This document shows positions 51,433 through 62,100 of a DNA stretch of 64,000 nucleotides, in pieces. The stretch comes from Candidatus Pedobacter colombiensis (GTDB lineage Bacteria; Bacteroidota; Bacteroidia; Sphingobacteriales; Sphingobacteriaceae), in the NCBI GenBank assembly GCA_029202485.1, contig CP119313.1, positions 5,146,001 to 5,210,000 on the forward strand, written 5' to 3'. Both the position numbers and the translations under genes were made by a program. The notes below the pieces were generated by a model that worked only from the letters and a program-made list of their open reading frames with translations, was not told where the DNA came from and ran no database searches. Position 1 is the first letter of the stretch. Each line of letters begins with the position of its first letter.

Positions 51433-53919
51433 ATGAAATACTTTCTGGTTCCGTTTCTGTTTTTATTGTTGGGGTTGAATGCGGTAAATGCTCAGGTAAA
51501 ATCGCCCGATGAGTTTTTGGGTTACGCCTTAGGAAGTAGGTTTACTCCACATGAAAAAGTACTGGATTATTTTAAATATCTAGGCAAAATGGGCCGGAAC
51601 GTAAAGATTGTAAGTTATGGAAAGAGCTATGAGGGGAAAGAGCTACTTGTTGGCATTGTGTCTGCAAAAGAAAACATGGATAAGCTGGAGCAGATCAGAA
51701 CCAATAACCTGATTTTAAGTAAAGGACAAAAAATAGTGGCTAAGACGGTTAAGCAACCTGCTATATTGTGGTTAAGCTATAACGTACATGGCAATGAGGC
51801 TAGTCCTACGGAAACGGCGATAAAAATGATGTACGTGCTTGCAGAGGCGAAAGCATCAAGTATTCAGGAATGGTTGAAGAGTACAGTAGTCATTATTGAT
51901 CCATGTTTAAACCCGGATGGCAGGGAGCGATATTTAAGTTATTTTAATAGTGTTGCAGGTACAAAGCCCAATCCTAACCCAATGGCAAGGGAACATTTGG
52001 AGCCCTGGCCTGGAGGGCGGTTAAATCATTATTATTTTGACTTAAACCGGGACTGGGCCTGGCAGTCGCAAATTGAAACACAGCAACGATTGGTTTTATA
52101 TCATGGCTGGATGCCTGAAGTGCACGTTGATTTCCATGAGCAAAACTACAACGAACCCTATTATTTTGCTCCTGCAGCAGAACCTATCCATCAGGACATA
52201 ACAGCCTGGCAAAAAGAGTTTCAGATCATGGTAGGGAAAAACAATGCCAAAAATTTTGATGAGAAAGGCTGGAAATATTTTACAAAGGAGCAGTTTGATC
52301 TGTTATACCCTTCTTATGGGGATACTTATCCTTTATATAATGGGGCAGTTGGGATGACTTATGAGCAAGGAGGAATAGGCGCCGGACTCTCGGTGGTTAC
52401 GATTGATGGAGATACGCTAACCTTAAAAGACCGGATTGATCATCATTTTACTGCTGGGATGGCTACATTGGAAACAGTGTCGAAAAATGCGGATCGGTTG
52501 GTGGATGAGTTTAGGAAGTATTTTGAAAAAGCGATTGTTAACCCACCCGGCGCTTTTAGAAGTTATGTGGTAAAAGGGCAGAATTTGGGCAAACTAAAGC
52601 GTTTGGCTGCACTATTAAAGAAAAACAATGTTGACTTTGCTTTTGGGGGAAATGCTGCTGCAGAAGGTTATAGTTATGAAACAAGAAAAATAGAGCAGTT
52701 TAAGGTGGAGCGGAATGATTTGATTGTAAACCTGGACCAGCCAGGGGCGATATTGGCGAATGTCCTTTTTGAACCTCAAACATCGGTAAATGACTCGAAT
52801 ACTTACGATATTACAGCCTGGGCTTTGCCATACGCTTATGGTCTGACTGCGTACGCAGCTAAAGAACTCATAAAAGGAAAATATCAATTTATTGAAGAAC
52901 CAAGTCGCACTTTGGCGAATGGACAAAAACCTTATGCCTGGCTTTTACCCTGGAATTCTGTTGATGATGCCAAGGTATTGATTGCATTGCAGAAGGCGGG
53001 AATAAAGGTTCGTATGGCTGAAGAAGGCTTTGCTGTTGGAGGAGTTAGCTATCCCATTGGGTCATTATTGGTTTACAGAGCTGAAAATGAAAAGACTGTC
53101 AAGGAATTATCAACCAAAATATCAGAGATACAGAAGACATTAAAGAGCTACTTTTATGCGGTTAATGGAGGTTCAGTAGACAAGGGGAAAGACTTTGGTT
53201 CGTCAGTTTATCCGGTTTTGCCTATCCCAAAAGTGGCAGTCGTTGCCAGTTCTGAGGCTTCTGCTCAAAGCCTTGGTGAGGTGTGGCATTTTTTTGAACA
53301 AGAGCTAGGCTATTCTACAACTATGATCAATTTGGATGATGTAAGCAATTTGGATATTAATAAGGTGAATACTTTAATCTTTCCGGACGGGACCTATGGT
53401 GATAATATCAACCAAAAAGTACAGGATTGGGTTAAGACGGGCGGAAAACTGATTTTGATGGAAGATGCGATATTGAGAGTTGCAGGGAAGAAACCATTTG
53501 ATATTCAAAAGAAAGAATACTTTAAGGACGAAATCTATGTTGATGGGGCATCAAAATACCAGAATAGAAAACAGATTAACTTATCCAATGCTATTCCGGG
53601 GGCTATTTTTAAAGTTGAGCTTGATCGTAGCCATCCAATTTCGGCAGGACTGGGCAATTGTTACTATACTTTAAAGACTGACGACAGGTTATATGAGTTT
53701 CTTAACCGGGGTTGGAATACAGGGGTTTTAAAGTCAGGCAGCTATGTTGCCGGTATTGCCGGCGAAGGAGTCCTTAAAAAACTCGGTAACGGGATGCTTT
53801 TTGGTGTGCAACCTGAGGGTAAAGGGGTGATCATATACCTTGGTTCGAGTGTACTTTTCCGTTCTTTTTGGGAAAATGGAAAGCTCATGTTTGTAAATTC
53901 TGTCTTTTTAGTGAATTAG
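51433..53919 (+). CDS. M14 family zinc carboxypeptidase, secreted
   Basis: An 828-residue secreted metallocarboxypeptidase: signal peptide cleaved near VNAQVK, then an M14 domain with the zinc motif NVHGNEASPTE (HxxE near residue 119), PDGRERY and the third ligand in VDFHEQN; EQGGIGAG resembles the catalytic-Glu region. The C-terminal third (from about 600) has a glutamine-amidotransferase-like fold (VWHFFEQELGYSTTMINL, INKVNTLIFPDG). The last 19 bases of coding sequence and stop region recur at 58866-58884. The SusCD genes follow downstream. Confidence 0.9.
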   Translation: MKYFLVPFLFLLLGLNAVNAQVKSPDEFLGYALGSRFTPHEKVLDYFKYLGKMGRNVKIVSYGKSYEGKELLVGIVSAKENMDKLEQIRTNNLILSKGQKIVAKTVKQPAILWLSYNVHGNEASPTETAIKMMYVLAEAKASSIQEWLKSTVVIIDPCLNPDGRERYLSYFNSVAGTKPNPNPMAREHLEPWPGGRLNHYYFDLNRDWAWQSQIETQQRLVLYHGWMPEVHVDFHEQNYNEPYYFAPAAEPIHQDITAWQKEFQIMVGKNNAKNFDEKGWKYFTKEQFDLLYPSYGDTYPLYNGAVGMTYEQGGIGAGLSVVTIDGDTLTLKDRIDHHFTAGMATLETVSKNADRLVDEFRKYFEKAIVNPPGAFRSYVVKGQNLGKLKRLAALLKKNNVDFAFGGNAAAEGYSYETRKIEQFKVERNDLIVNLDQPGAILANVLFEPQTSVNDSNTYDITAWALPYAYGLTAYAAKELIKGKYQFIEEPSRTLANGQKPYAWLLPWNSVDDAKVLIALQKAGIKVRMAEEGFAVGGVSYPIGSLLVYRAENEKTVKELSTKISEIQKTLKSYFYAVNGGSVDKGKDFGSSVYPVLPIPKVAVVASSEASAQSLGEVWHFFEQELGYSTTMINLDDVSNLDINKVNTLIFPDGTYGDNINQKVQDWVKTGGKLILMEDAILRVAGKKPFDIQKKEYFKDEIYVDGASKYQNRKQINLSNAIPGAIFKVELDRSHPISAGLGNCYYTLKTDDRLYEFLNRGWNTGVLKSGSYVAGIAGEGVLKKLGNGMLFGVQPEGKGVIIYLGSSVLFRSFWENGKLMFVNSVFLVN
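53899..53917 (+). repeat. 19-bp direct repeat, copy A (3' end of the M14 gene)
   Basis: TCTGTCTTTTTAGTGAATT, encoding the C-terminal VFLVN of the M14 peptidase, recurs exactly at 58866-58884. The bases after it are also similar in both copies (A/G then GTATT). Confidence 0.85.
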
Positions 53920-54156
53920 TATTTGCTTGCACATAAACATACTAAGTCAAAGGGTTACTAAATTTTGTTATTTGGGACGAACATCTCTGTTTGCAAAATT
54001 AAATATTTTGAAACTGTTTTTATTTATTATAAAATTCTTTGTCGAAACTTTTTTAGTGATGTTATTGTTATTGTGTTGTGTCACTAAAGTGTCATAAATA
54101 TGTCTGGCTTTTTTGGGCCATCATAATCATCTATTAACCTAAAATTTTAATTTCTT
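53920..54156 (+). promoter_or_regulatory. Upstream region of the first susC
   Basis: A 237-bp AT-rich leader with no gene. No exact TAnnTTTG at good spacing was found. A TGTCTGG motif (54099-54105) recurs at 59057-59063 upstream of the second susC, so the two leaders are related. No sigma/anti-sigma or HTCS gene is adjacent to the pair. Confidence 0.4.
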
Positions 54157-57100
54157 ATGAAAAAACTATTACAAAGTTTGTTCATTTTGATGTTTGTTGC
54201 AGGAGCTGCAATGGCACAAGATAGAACAATTACTGGTACGGTTACAGCAAAGGATGACGGGCTGCCGCTTCCGGGCGTATCAGTAAAAGTTGTTGGGACT
54301 TCGATTGGTACATCAACAGATGCGAATGGTAAGTATGCACTTAAAATTGCATCTGGGCCAGCTTCAATTGTATTTTCTTCGATTGGTTACCTACAGCAAG
54401 TTGTCTCGGTCGGCTCTTCAAATGTAGTAAATGTGGTTTTGGCAACAGACTCAAAACAACTTGGAGAGGTTGTGGTTACGGCTTTAGGTATTAAAAGGGA
54501 AACAAAAGCCCTTGGTTATGCTGCTCAAAGTGTTAAAGGTGAAGATTTGACTAAAACCGACCAAGGAGATGTTTTAAAGTCTCTCTCTGGTAAGATTGCT
54601 GGTGTACAAATTACATCTTCATCGGGTACACCCGGGGCTTCTAGCTATATTCAGTTAAGGGGGGCCAATTCATTGACAGGAAATAATCAGCCTTTATTTG
54701 TGATTGACGGGAGTCCGATTGACAACTCTCAGAATTATTCCGGAGACCCTTCAGATGAGAAGAACAATTTATTGCAAGGAGCTTCTAATTCCAACAGGGG
54801 AGCGGATATTGATCCGAGTGATATTGAAAGTATTACGGTGTTAAAAGGTCCAGCTGCTGCGGCTATTTACGGTATTGAGGCTGCAAATGGCGCAATTGTT
54901 ATTACTACAAAAAGAGGTAAAGCCGGTAAAATGCAGGTTGACTTTAATACCGGGGTTTCTTTTGATAAGGTAAATAGGTTCCCTAAACTTCAAAATCAAT
55001 GGGTTAAAGGTACTGGTGGAGTCATTACCCCTTTTTCTTCAACTAACCGTTATTCCTGGGGGCCAAATGCGAAAGATGTATCCTGGAATGGAATACCTAA
55101 TGAGTACGATATTCATGGTGATGTTGTTTTGAACACAGATCCAACTGCTAAGATCCCTTTTGTTCCTTATGATAATCTCCATAGCTTTTTCAGGACTGGG
55201 TCTACTTTTACTAATTCAGTTGGTGTGAGCGGGGGTAATGATGTTGCAACTTATAGAGCTTCAATCGGCAATATGTACTCGAACTCTATTGTCCCATTGC
55301 AGAATTTTCAAAGGACGTCTATAACCTTTGCAGGCGATCTGAAAATATCTGAAAAGCTAAAGTTAGCTACCAGCATGACCTATATAACTAGTGATGGTAA
55401 TATGCCTCAGCAAGGTAGTAACCTGTCAGGTATTATGCTCGGGTTAACCAGGACGCCTATCTCATTTGATAACTCGAATGGGGCGACTAGAGCTGATGAT
55501 CCAAAAGCTTTTTTGTTTAGTAATGGTTTGCAGCGGTCTTATCGGAATGGAATTTATGATAACCCTTACTGGACAATTAATAAAAACCCGTATAAAACTT
55601 TGTTGAATAGATTGATTGGGAATCTGCAGTTAGATTATACTATTGGGAATGGATTTAGTGCTATGTATAGAGCTGGTTTAGATACTTATAATGACAATCG
55701 TCACCAGTACTATGAGATTCAATCCGGGGCTTTTACTGGTGGTCGGGTATTTGATGATCGGTATACCTATAGAAGTATCAACTCTGATTTGATTTTAAGT
55801 TATACAAAAGTAATTAATGATAAATGGCGGTTTGATGGAAAAGTAGGGGGTAACCTATACAATAGGAAGCTGGATGAATTGTATACACAGGGAGACGGAT
55901 TGGTTTCACCTGGATTTGATAACATCTATAATGCGAGTACGCTTAAGTCGGCAAATTTTATCACACCTTATCGAAAAGGTGGGGTTTATTATGACCTTAA
56001 TTTGTCTTACAACAATATGTTGTATCTGGAAACGACAGGTAGAAATGACTGGACGTCTACGTTACCAAAAGGAAGTAATTCCTTCTTTTATCCTTCAGCA
56101 AATTTTAGTTTTGTATTTTCTGAACTAGGAGAGATCAAAGAGGGAATTCTAAGTTTGGGTAAAATAAGGGCGTCGATAGCACAGGTTGGTAAAGATCCAG
56201 GACCTTTTAAGTTGAATTCTTATTATGTGCCAACTACATTTCCTGATGGCTATACGAGTGGTATTTCTTTCCCTTCAAATGGTTTTGGTTCGTTTGGCTT
56301 AGACAATATATTAGGAAATCCCAATTTAAAACCTGAAAAGACCGTAGCCTATGAGTTGGGGGTACAGCTGCAGTTTTTTAACAATCGCTTGGGCTTGGAT
56401 GTAACAGGCTATTATAGCAAAGGTACTGATCTGATTGTGCAGGCTCCAGTATCAGGGGCATCAGGCTACCAATATGTAACTTTAAATTCAGGGTCTATCA
56501 GAAACAGAGGTTTGGAGATTCAGGTTACGGGGACTCCGGTTAAAAATACAGATTTTGAATGGGATAGCTTTCTTAATTTTAGTATGAATAGAAGCAAGGT
56601 GTTGTCACTTGCACCTGGTGTAGAGCAAATTACTCTTAATGGTTTTACGGGGACTGTTATTGCTCAATTGCCAAATATGCCAGCAGGTATAATTTATGGT
56701 TATGGATATACAAGAGATAATGGTGGAAATATCGTCATCGATGATCGTGATAATGTGGGTTATCCTTTAACAAACACGAATATTCAGAAGGAAATAGGTA
56801 ATCCTAATCCTAAATTTTTGATGGGTTTTGGTAATACGTTTACTTATAAAGGCTTGTCTTTGTATGCATTGATTGACTGGAAATTTAAAGGAGATCTTTG
56901 GAATGGTACCAGAGGATCATTGGCGGCAATTGGCACATCGGATTTGACTAATAATAGGAATACGTTGAAGCAATTTCCTGGTGTGTTGGGTCACCTGAAT
57001 GACAACGGTGATTTGGTACATTTTGATAGTAATGGTAATGAAGTTGCCGGGGCCGGATCGGCAAATTCACTCAGTGTTCCTTTGGATCAAAATTGGTATT

Positions 57101-57402
57101 TAGGAGACGGCGGTGGTTTTGGAAACTTAAATGAAGCTTTTGTTGAGGATGCATCTTTTGTGAAATTAAGAGAAGTTTCATTGTCCTACAATTTCAGTAA
57201 GTTGTTTAATAAAGGAGACAAAAATCCATTTGTTAAAGGATTAACTGCGGGGCTTTTCGCCAGAAACATAATCATTTGGACTCCATACCATGGAATAGAC
57301 CCAGAGACAAGTTTAACGGGGGCAACAAGCTCTCAGGGGATGGATTATTTTAATAATCCCGGGACTTCCAGTTATGGTTTGAACCTGAAATTTAAGTTTT
57401 AA
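54157..57402 (+). CDS. SusC/RagA-type TonB-linked outer membrane protein (first pair)
   Basis: A 1081-residue TonB-dependent transporter: signal peptide (cleaved near AMAQDR), CarboxypepD_reg-like domain (about 25-105), plug with NNQPLFVIDGSPIDNS and ESITVLKGPAAAAIYG, and a large beta barrel ending in NLKFKF. It works with the SusD lipoprotein encoded 20 bp downstream to import glycans or peptides. The neighbouring M14 peptidase hints at peptide substrates, but this is inference. Its first 115 residues are about 80% identical to the second SusC; the barrel is much more diverged. Confidence 0.95.
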   Translation: MKKLLQSLFILMFVAGAAMAQDRTITGTVTAKDDGLPLPGVSVKVVGTSIGTSTDANGKYALKIASGPASIVFSSIGYLQQVVSVGSSNVVNVVLATDSKQLGEVVVTALGIKRETKALGYAAQSVKGEDLTKTDQGDVLKSLSGKIAGVQITSSSGTPGASSYIQLRGANSLTGNNQPLFVIDGSPIDNSQNYSGDPSDEKNNLLQGASNSNRGADIDPSDIESITVLKGPAAAAIYGIEAANGAIVITTKRGKAGKMQVDFNTGVSFDKVNRFPKLQNQWVKGTGGVITPFSSTNRYSWGPNAKDVSWNGIPNEYDIHGDVVLNTDPTAKIPFVPYDNLHSFFRTGSTFTNSVGVSGGNDVATYRASIGNMYSNSIVPLQNFQRTSITFAGDLKISEKLKLATSMTYITSDGNMPQQGSNLSGIMLGLTRTPISFDNSNGATRADDPKAFLFSNGLQRSYRNGIYDNPYWTINKNPYKTLLNRLIGNLQLDYTIGNGFSAMYRAGLDTYNDNRHQYYEIQSGAFTGGRVFDDRYTYRSINSDLILSYTKVINDKWRFDGKVGGNLYNRKLDELYTQGDGLVSPGFDNIYNASTLKSANFITPYRKGGVYYDLNLSYNNMLYLETTGRNDWTSTLPKGSNSFFYPSANFSFVFSELGEIKEGILSLGKIRASIAQVGKDPGPFKLNSYYVPTTFPDGYTSGISFPSNGFGSFGLDNILGNPNLKPEKTVAYELGVQLQFFNNRLGLDVTGYYSKGTDLIVQAPVSGASGYQYVTLNSGSIRNRGLEIQVTGTPVKNTDFEWDSFLNFSMNRSKVLSLAPGVEQITLNGFTGTVIAQLPNMPAGIIYGYGYTRDNGGNIVIDDRDNVGYPLTNTNIQKEIGNPNPKFLMGFGNTFTYKGLSLYALIDWKFKGDLWNGTRGSLAAIGTSDLTNNRNTLKQFPGVLGHLNDNGDLVHFDSNGNEVAGAGSANSLSVPLDQNWYLGDGGGFGNLNEAFVEDASFVKLREVSLSYNFSKLFNKGDKNPFVKGLTAGLFARNIIIWTPYHGIDPETSLTGATSSQGMDYFNNPGTSSYGLNLKFKF

Positions 57403-57422
57403 TCTATCTTAAACTGTTGAAT

Positions 57423-58778
57423 ATGAAATTTTTAAATCTAAATAAAGCAGCAAGAACTGGCTTAATCTTGCTTATCGGGACGATGGGCTTGGTTACTTCT
57501 TGCAAAAAGGGATATTTTTATGATGGGATTAATGATGATCCTTCACAATTAAAGAATCCGGTACCTTCTAGTCTTTTGCCTGGTATTATACAATCTACAG
57601 GGTATTTGTGTGGTGGAGATGCTTCGAGGTTTGTGTCTATTTTTATGCAGCAAACCACCGGTGATGCAAATCAGTCTGTATCGGCTGGCCGTTATGCGGT
57701 TTCTCCTGATGATGTAGATAATATGTGGACCGCAGGTTTGTATGGAGGTGGTATTATGAATAATGCTAATTCAATGATTAATATAGCGAATACTTTAAAT
57801 CAAGGTCATTATGGAGCTATTGCAAAAATATTGATGGCGCATAATCTAGGTTTGGCTGCTGACCTATGGGGTGATGTACCTTACAGTAATGCTTTCATGG
57901 GGCTTGCTAATTTACAACCCGCATATGATCCTCAACAACAGGTTTATGTTGCTATTGATAAATTGCTTACCGATGCGATTACTAGTCTTGGAGCCTCGGA
58001 CGGTAGTAAATTTCAGCCAGGATCAGAGGATCTAATGTTTAAAGGGGATTTGACTAAATGGTTAAGGTTTGCACATTCTTTAAGGGCGAAGTTTTTTCTC
58101 CATTTGGCAAAAAGGGATAGATCGTATTATGATAAAGCACTGCTGGAGGTTTCTACAGGGTTTTTACCTGGAGAAAGCGCATCAGTATTGTTTGCCGGTA
58201 CAAGTTTGCCAACGCAAAATCCATGGTTTCAGTTTAATGATCAGCGTGGTGATATTATTTTTACCGGATATATTTTTGATTTAATGGACACTGCTTCAGA
58301 TCCGCGTTTGGATGTATATAGCGATGGTGATGAAGGTCTCGGTACTTTGTATGGAAGTGAAGATTCTCCGGTTGTATTGATGAGCTATGATGAATTAAGG
58401 TTTATTGAAGCAGAATGTCAATTTCAGAAAACAGCACAAAATAAGGCAGCTGCGGCTTTGGCTTATAATGCTGCGGTTAGCGCAAACCTATTAAGAACAA
58501 TCGGTGATGCAACTTACGCCGCTACAGTTGCAAAAACAGCGGGTAATATTGCGCTTGCCGATATTATGACACAGAAGTATGTGGCACTGTTTTTAAGTCC
58601 TGAGGTTTGGACTGATTGGAGAAGAACTGGTATTCCTGCTTTGGTTGCTCCCGCCGGGAGTGCTTTAGGAGGCGCATTACCAAGATCTCTTCTTTATCCT
58701 TCTGGTGAACAAAGAAATAATTCTAATTCTCCAAAAAATACAAGCATGTTGAAACGCGTATGGTGGGACGTGCCATAA
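57423..58778 (+). CDS. SusD/RagB family nutrient-binding lipoprotein (first pair)
   Basis: A 451-residue lipoprotein (lipobox VTSC) that forms a lid on the SusC barrel. The N-terminal part GYFYDGINDDPSQLKNPVPS and the C-terminal EAECQFQKTAQNKAAAALAY with QKYVALFLSPEVWTDWRRTG match the SusD-like family. A TTG at 57417 is in frame but the ATG at 57423 is preferred. It is followed by a terminator. Confidence 0.93.
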   Translation: MKFLNLNKAARTGLILLIGTMGLVTSCKKGYFYDGINDDPSQLKNPVPSSLLPGIIQSTGYLCGGDASRFVSIFMQQTTGDANQSVSAGRYAVSPDDVDNMWTAGLYGGGIMNNANSMINIANTLNQGHYGAIAKILMAHNLGLAADLWGDVPYSNAFMGLANLQPAYDPQQQVYVAIDKLLTDAITSLGASDGSKFQPGSEDLMFKGDLTKWLRFAHSLRAKFFLHLAKRDRSYYDKALLEVSTGFLPGESASVLFAGTSLPTQNPWFQFNDQRGDIIFTGYIFDLMDTASDPRLDVYSDGDEGLGTLYGSEDSPVVLMSYDELRFIEAECQFQKTAQNKAAAALAYNAAVSANLLRTIGDATYAATVAKTAGNIALADIMTQKYVALFLSPEVWTDWRRTGIPALVAPAGSALGGALPRSLLYPSGEQRNNSNSPKNTSMLKRVWWDVP

Positions 58779-58824
58779 TTTAACTAATTTAAGTAAATCG
58801 AAAACAAGAGTATAGATTTATGGC

Positions 58825-58858
58825 AATTCCCGGTTGCATGATGTGACCGGGAATTTTT
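58825..58858 (+). terminator. Intrinsic terminator of the first susCD pair
   Basis: AATTCCCGGT (58825-58834) pairs with ACCGGGAATT (58846-58855), 11-nt loop, then TTT. The same CCCGG-type hairpin follows the second pair. Confidence 0.85.
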
Positions 58859-58865
58859 AATTAAC

Positions 58866-58884
58866 TCTGTCTTTTTAGTGAATT
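58866..58884 (+). repeat. 19-bp direct repeat, copy B (remnant of the M14 gene end)
   Basis: Exact copy of 53899-53917, lying in a non-coding spacer 231 bp before the second susC start (copy A is 239 bp before the first). It is not part of any reading frame here. Confidence 0.85.
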
Positions 58885-59115
58885 GGTATTACCTGCGTTT
58901 AAGGATGCAAAATCTAGGGGTCTAATACATCACGTAGCTGCATAGACTGTATAACTTTATATTGATGATTCCTGTATTTCAATAAAAAAAACTCGCTTAA
59001 AAACTTTTACTGATTATTCTTGTTAATACGGTAAATGTCGCTGAATTGCTTTGGATGTGTCTGGTTCTTAGTGGTCTATGCGGTGTATTGATTGTTGTTA
59101 ACTAATCTATTTTTT
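58885..59115 (+). promoter_or_regulatory. Upstream region of the second susC
   Basis: A 231-bp AT-rich leader with no gene and no exact TAnnTTTG. It resembles the first susC leader at its ends (the 19-bp repeat and the TGTCTGG motif plus the last bases before ATG). Confidence 0.4.
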
Positions 59116-62100
59116 ATGAAAAAACTATTACAAGGTTTGTTCATTTTGATGTTTATTGCGGGAGCTGCGATGGCACAAGATAGAACAATTACCGGTACAG
59201 TTACAGGAAAGGATGACGGGCTACCAATCCCGGGAATTTCTGTAAAAATCATAGGTACCACAATAGGTACCTCAACAGATGCAAATGGTAAATATGCTGT
59301 TAAACTTGCATCACAATCAGCTTCACTTGAATTTTCTTCTATTGGTTATTTAAAGCAAGTTATTGCTGTTGGTTCATCCAACGTGATAAATGTGGTATTG
59401 GTAACAGATGCAAAAGAACTGGGAGAGGTTGTTGTTACTGCTAATGCTATTGTGCGGGAAAAAAGAACCATAGGTTATTCTGCACCAACAGTTAAGAGTG
59501 ATGAGTTGACTCAGGGTGGCAGTCCGAGCGCACTCAGCTCATTAGCAGGTAAAGTTGCTGGTGTGAACATCAGTTCTACTTCTGGTAGTCCCGGCAGTTC
59601 TGCCAGAGTTGTACTTCGTGGGGGATCTTCTATTTCTGGATCTAACCAGGCGTTGATAGTTGTTGATGGGATGCCTATTGACAATTCAAGTGTTATTGGT
59701 GGGTTAGCTGCAGCAGGTGGCGGGGCATCTCCACTGAGCAGTGTTGATTTTGGTAACAGAGGGAATGACCTTAATCCAGATGATATTGAGTCTGTGACTG
59801 TTTTGAAAGGTCCAGCTGCTGCTGCACTTTATGGCTCCCGTGCATCGAATGGAGCTTTGGTTATTACTACCAAATCGGGGACACAAAATGCCTCTAAGAC
59901 GTCAATTACATTCAATTCTAATAACACGTTTTCTTCGGTTTTAAAGTTGCCGGAACTTCAACAGGAATATGGACAAGGAGATGGGGGAGTGTCTATTCTT
60001 AAAGAAAATGGAAGTTGGGGGCCAGCATTAACAGGCATTGTCCAGCCTTGGGGACAACAAATTGACGGTGTTCGTCAAATGAAACCTTTTTCTGCTGTTC
60101 CTAATAATATTCGCAATTTCTTTGAGACAGGCTATGCAGCAGATAATAACTTAAGCTTTTCTGGCGGCGGAGAAAAAACATCATTCTATTTAGGTCTTAG
60201 TTCCTTGAACTCTGATGGTATTTTTCCTGGCAACTATGATTATTATAATAAATATGGGGTAAGATTTAATGGTAAGACTGAGTTTAGCAATAAATTCTCA
60301 GCGGGTGTGTCGTTTAACTATAACAGGATAGATGCGAATGAAGTTGCTGGTGGTCAGGGAGGGTCTTCTGTTTATAATAATGTTCTCCAAACGCCAATAG
60401 ATATTGATTTTCGATCTCTTAAGGATCTGAATAATAAATATAACGGTTATGGGATTACGACTGATGATGGGGTGTTTCACCCTAATAATTATGGTTATTA
60501 TGGGGCTTATACCACGAATCCGTATTGGATCTTGCAAAACTATTCTAACTTAGATAATGTTAGCCGTGTCACAGGAAATTTCAATCTTGGCTATAAACCT
60601 TATAGCTGGTTAAATGTACAAGAAAGAGTTGGTATTGATACTTATAATGACAGACGCCGGATTTTAGCGCCTAAGTATAATTATTCTCCTATAGATACAA
60701 CCCCTGCATACGCCGGTACCACCCCAAGAACCAATGTCGGTTCCTATGAAATTGATGAGTACAACGTGATGGAGCTGGCTCATGATTTAATGATTACTGC
60801 AACCTATAAATTTAACGATGATTTTTCAGGGTCTTTAATGATCGGGAATAACATACGTCAGAGATCTACGACCAGTATGAACTCAGCTACAAATGGCACA
60901 GGAGGTTTGGTAGTTCCTGGTTGGTATAATCTTTCCAACAGTAATGGACCGGTTAATATAGCCCTAGATAATCTAAGTAAAAGAAGATTGGTAGGTTTGT
61001 ATGCGGATTTAAATTTAGCCTATAAAACCTATCTGTTCTTAGAAGCAACCGCCAGGAACGACTGGTCGTCTACATTGCCTGTTCAAAATAATTCATTCTT
61101 TTATCCAAGTGTAAGTGGATCATTTGTGTTTTCGGAGTTGCTAAAAGCTTCTTCTACTGCTGATTGGTTGACTTATGGTAAATTGAGATCTAGCTGGGCT
61201 CAAGTAGGTAGTGATACAGATCCGTATCAATTATTGTCTACTTTTTCTAAGGCAACGGTGAACGGAAGTTTTGGAAGCACGGTTTTTCCATTTGGAAGCG
61301 TAGCTGCATTAATGGCAAGCTCTGGAATTGGCAATCTAAATCTTATGCCGGAAAAAACTTCCTCTTTTGAGGTAGGTACAGAATTAGGTTTTCTGGATAG
61401 CAGAATTTCTGCAGATTTCAGTTATTATAGAAACAGTTCAAAAAATCAAATACTAAATATACCGATTCCGAACTCCACGGGTTTTGGTACAAGCCTTGTA
61501 AATGCAGGAGAGATACGAAATAATGGGGTTGAGTTGAGTTTAAGGGGAACTGTTGTTAAATCTACAAATATAACCTGGGAGCTTTACGGAACCTACACCA
61601 AAAACAACAGTATGGTAGTTTCTCTGCTGCCTGGTGTTAATCAAGTTAGCCTTGGTGGTTTTGGCGGGATGACTGTTACTGCTGCTAAAGGTTATGCTTA
61701 TGGGCAATTCTATGCAGTTACCAATCAAACAGATGCAGAAGGAAGAACAATTATCAGTCCAACTACTGGTCGGCCAATTAATACAACCACGGCACAATAT
61801 CTTGGATCATACAATCCAAAATATCAAGCTTCTTTTGGAACGAATTTCAAATTTAAGCAAATTAATTTCGGTGTTCTTTTTGATGTTAAACAAGGGGGTA
61901 AATTTTCTTCAAGAACAAAGAGCATAACCGATTTTGCTGGTACTGCAGCCGAGACAGGGGGCGTTAGATTTGGTGCAATTTTCCCGAACTCTGTTTATCT
62001 GGATGCAAATGGGAACAGTGTTGTAAATACAACCTATACCTATAATAAAGAGGACTATTTTGGAAACACGATTCCTGGTGTAAATATTATTGATGCATCT

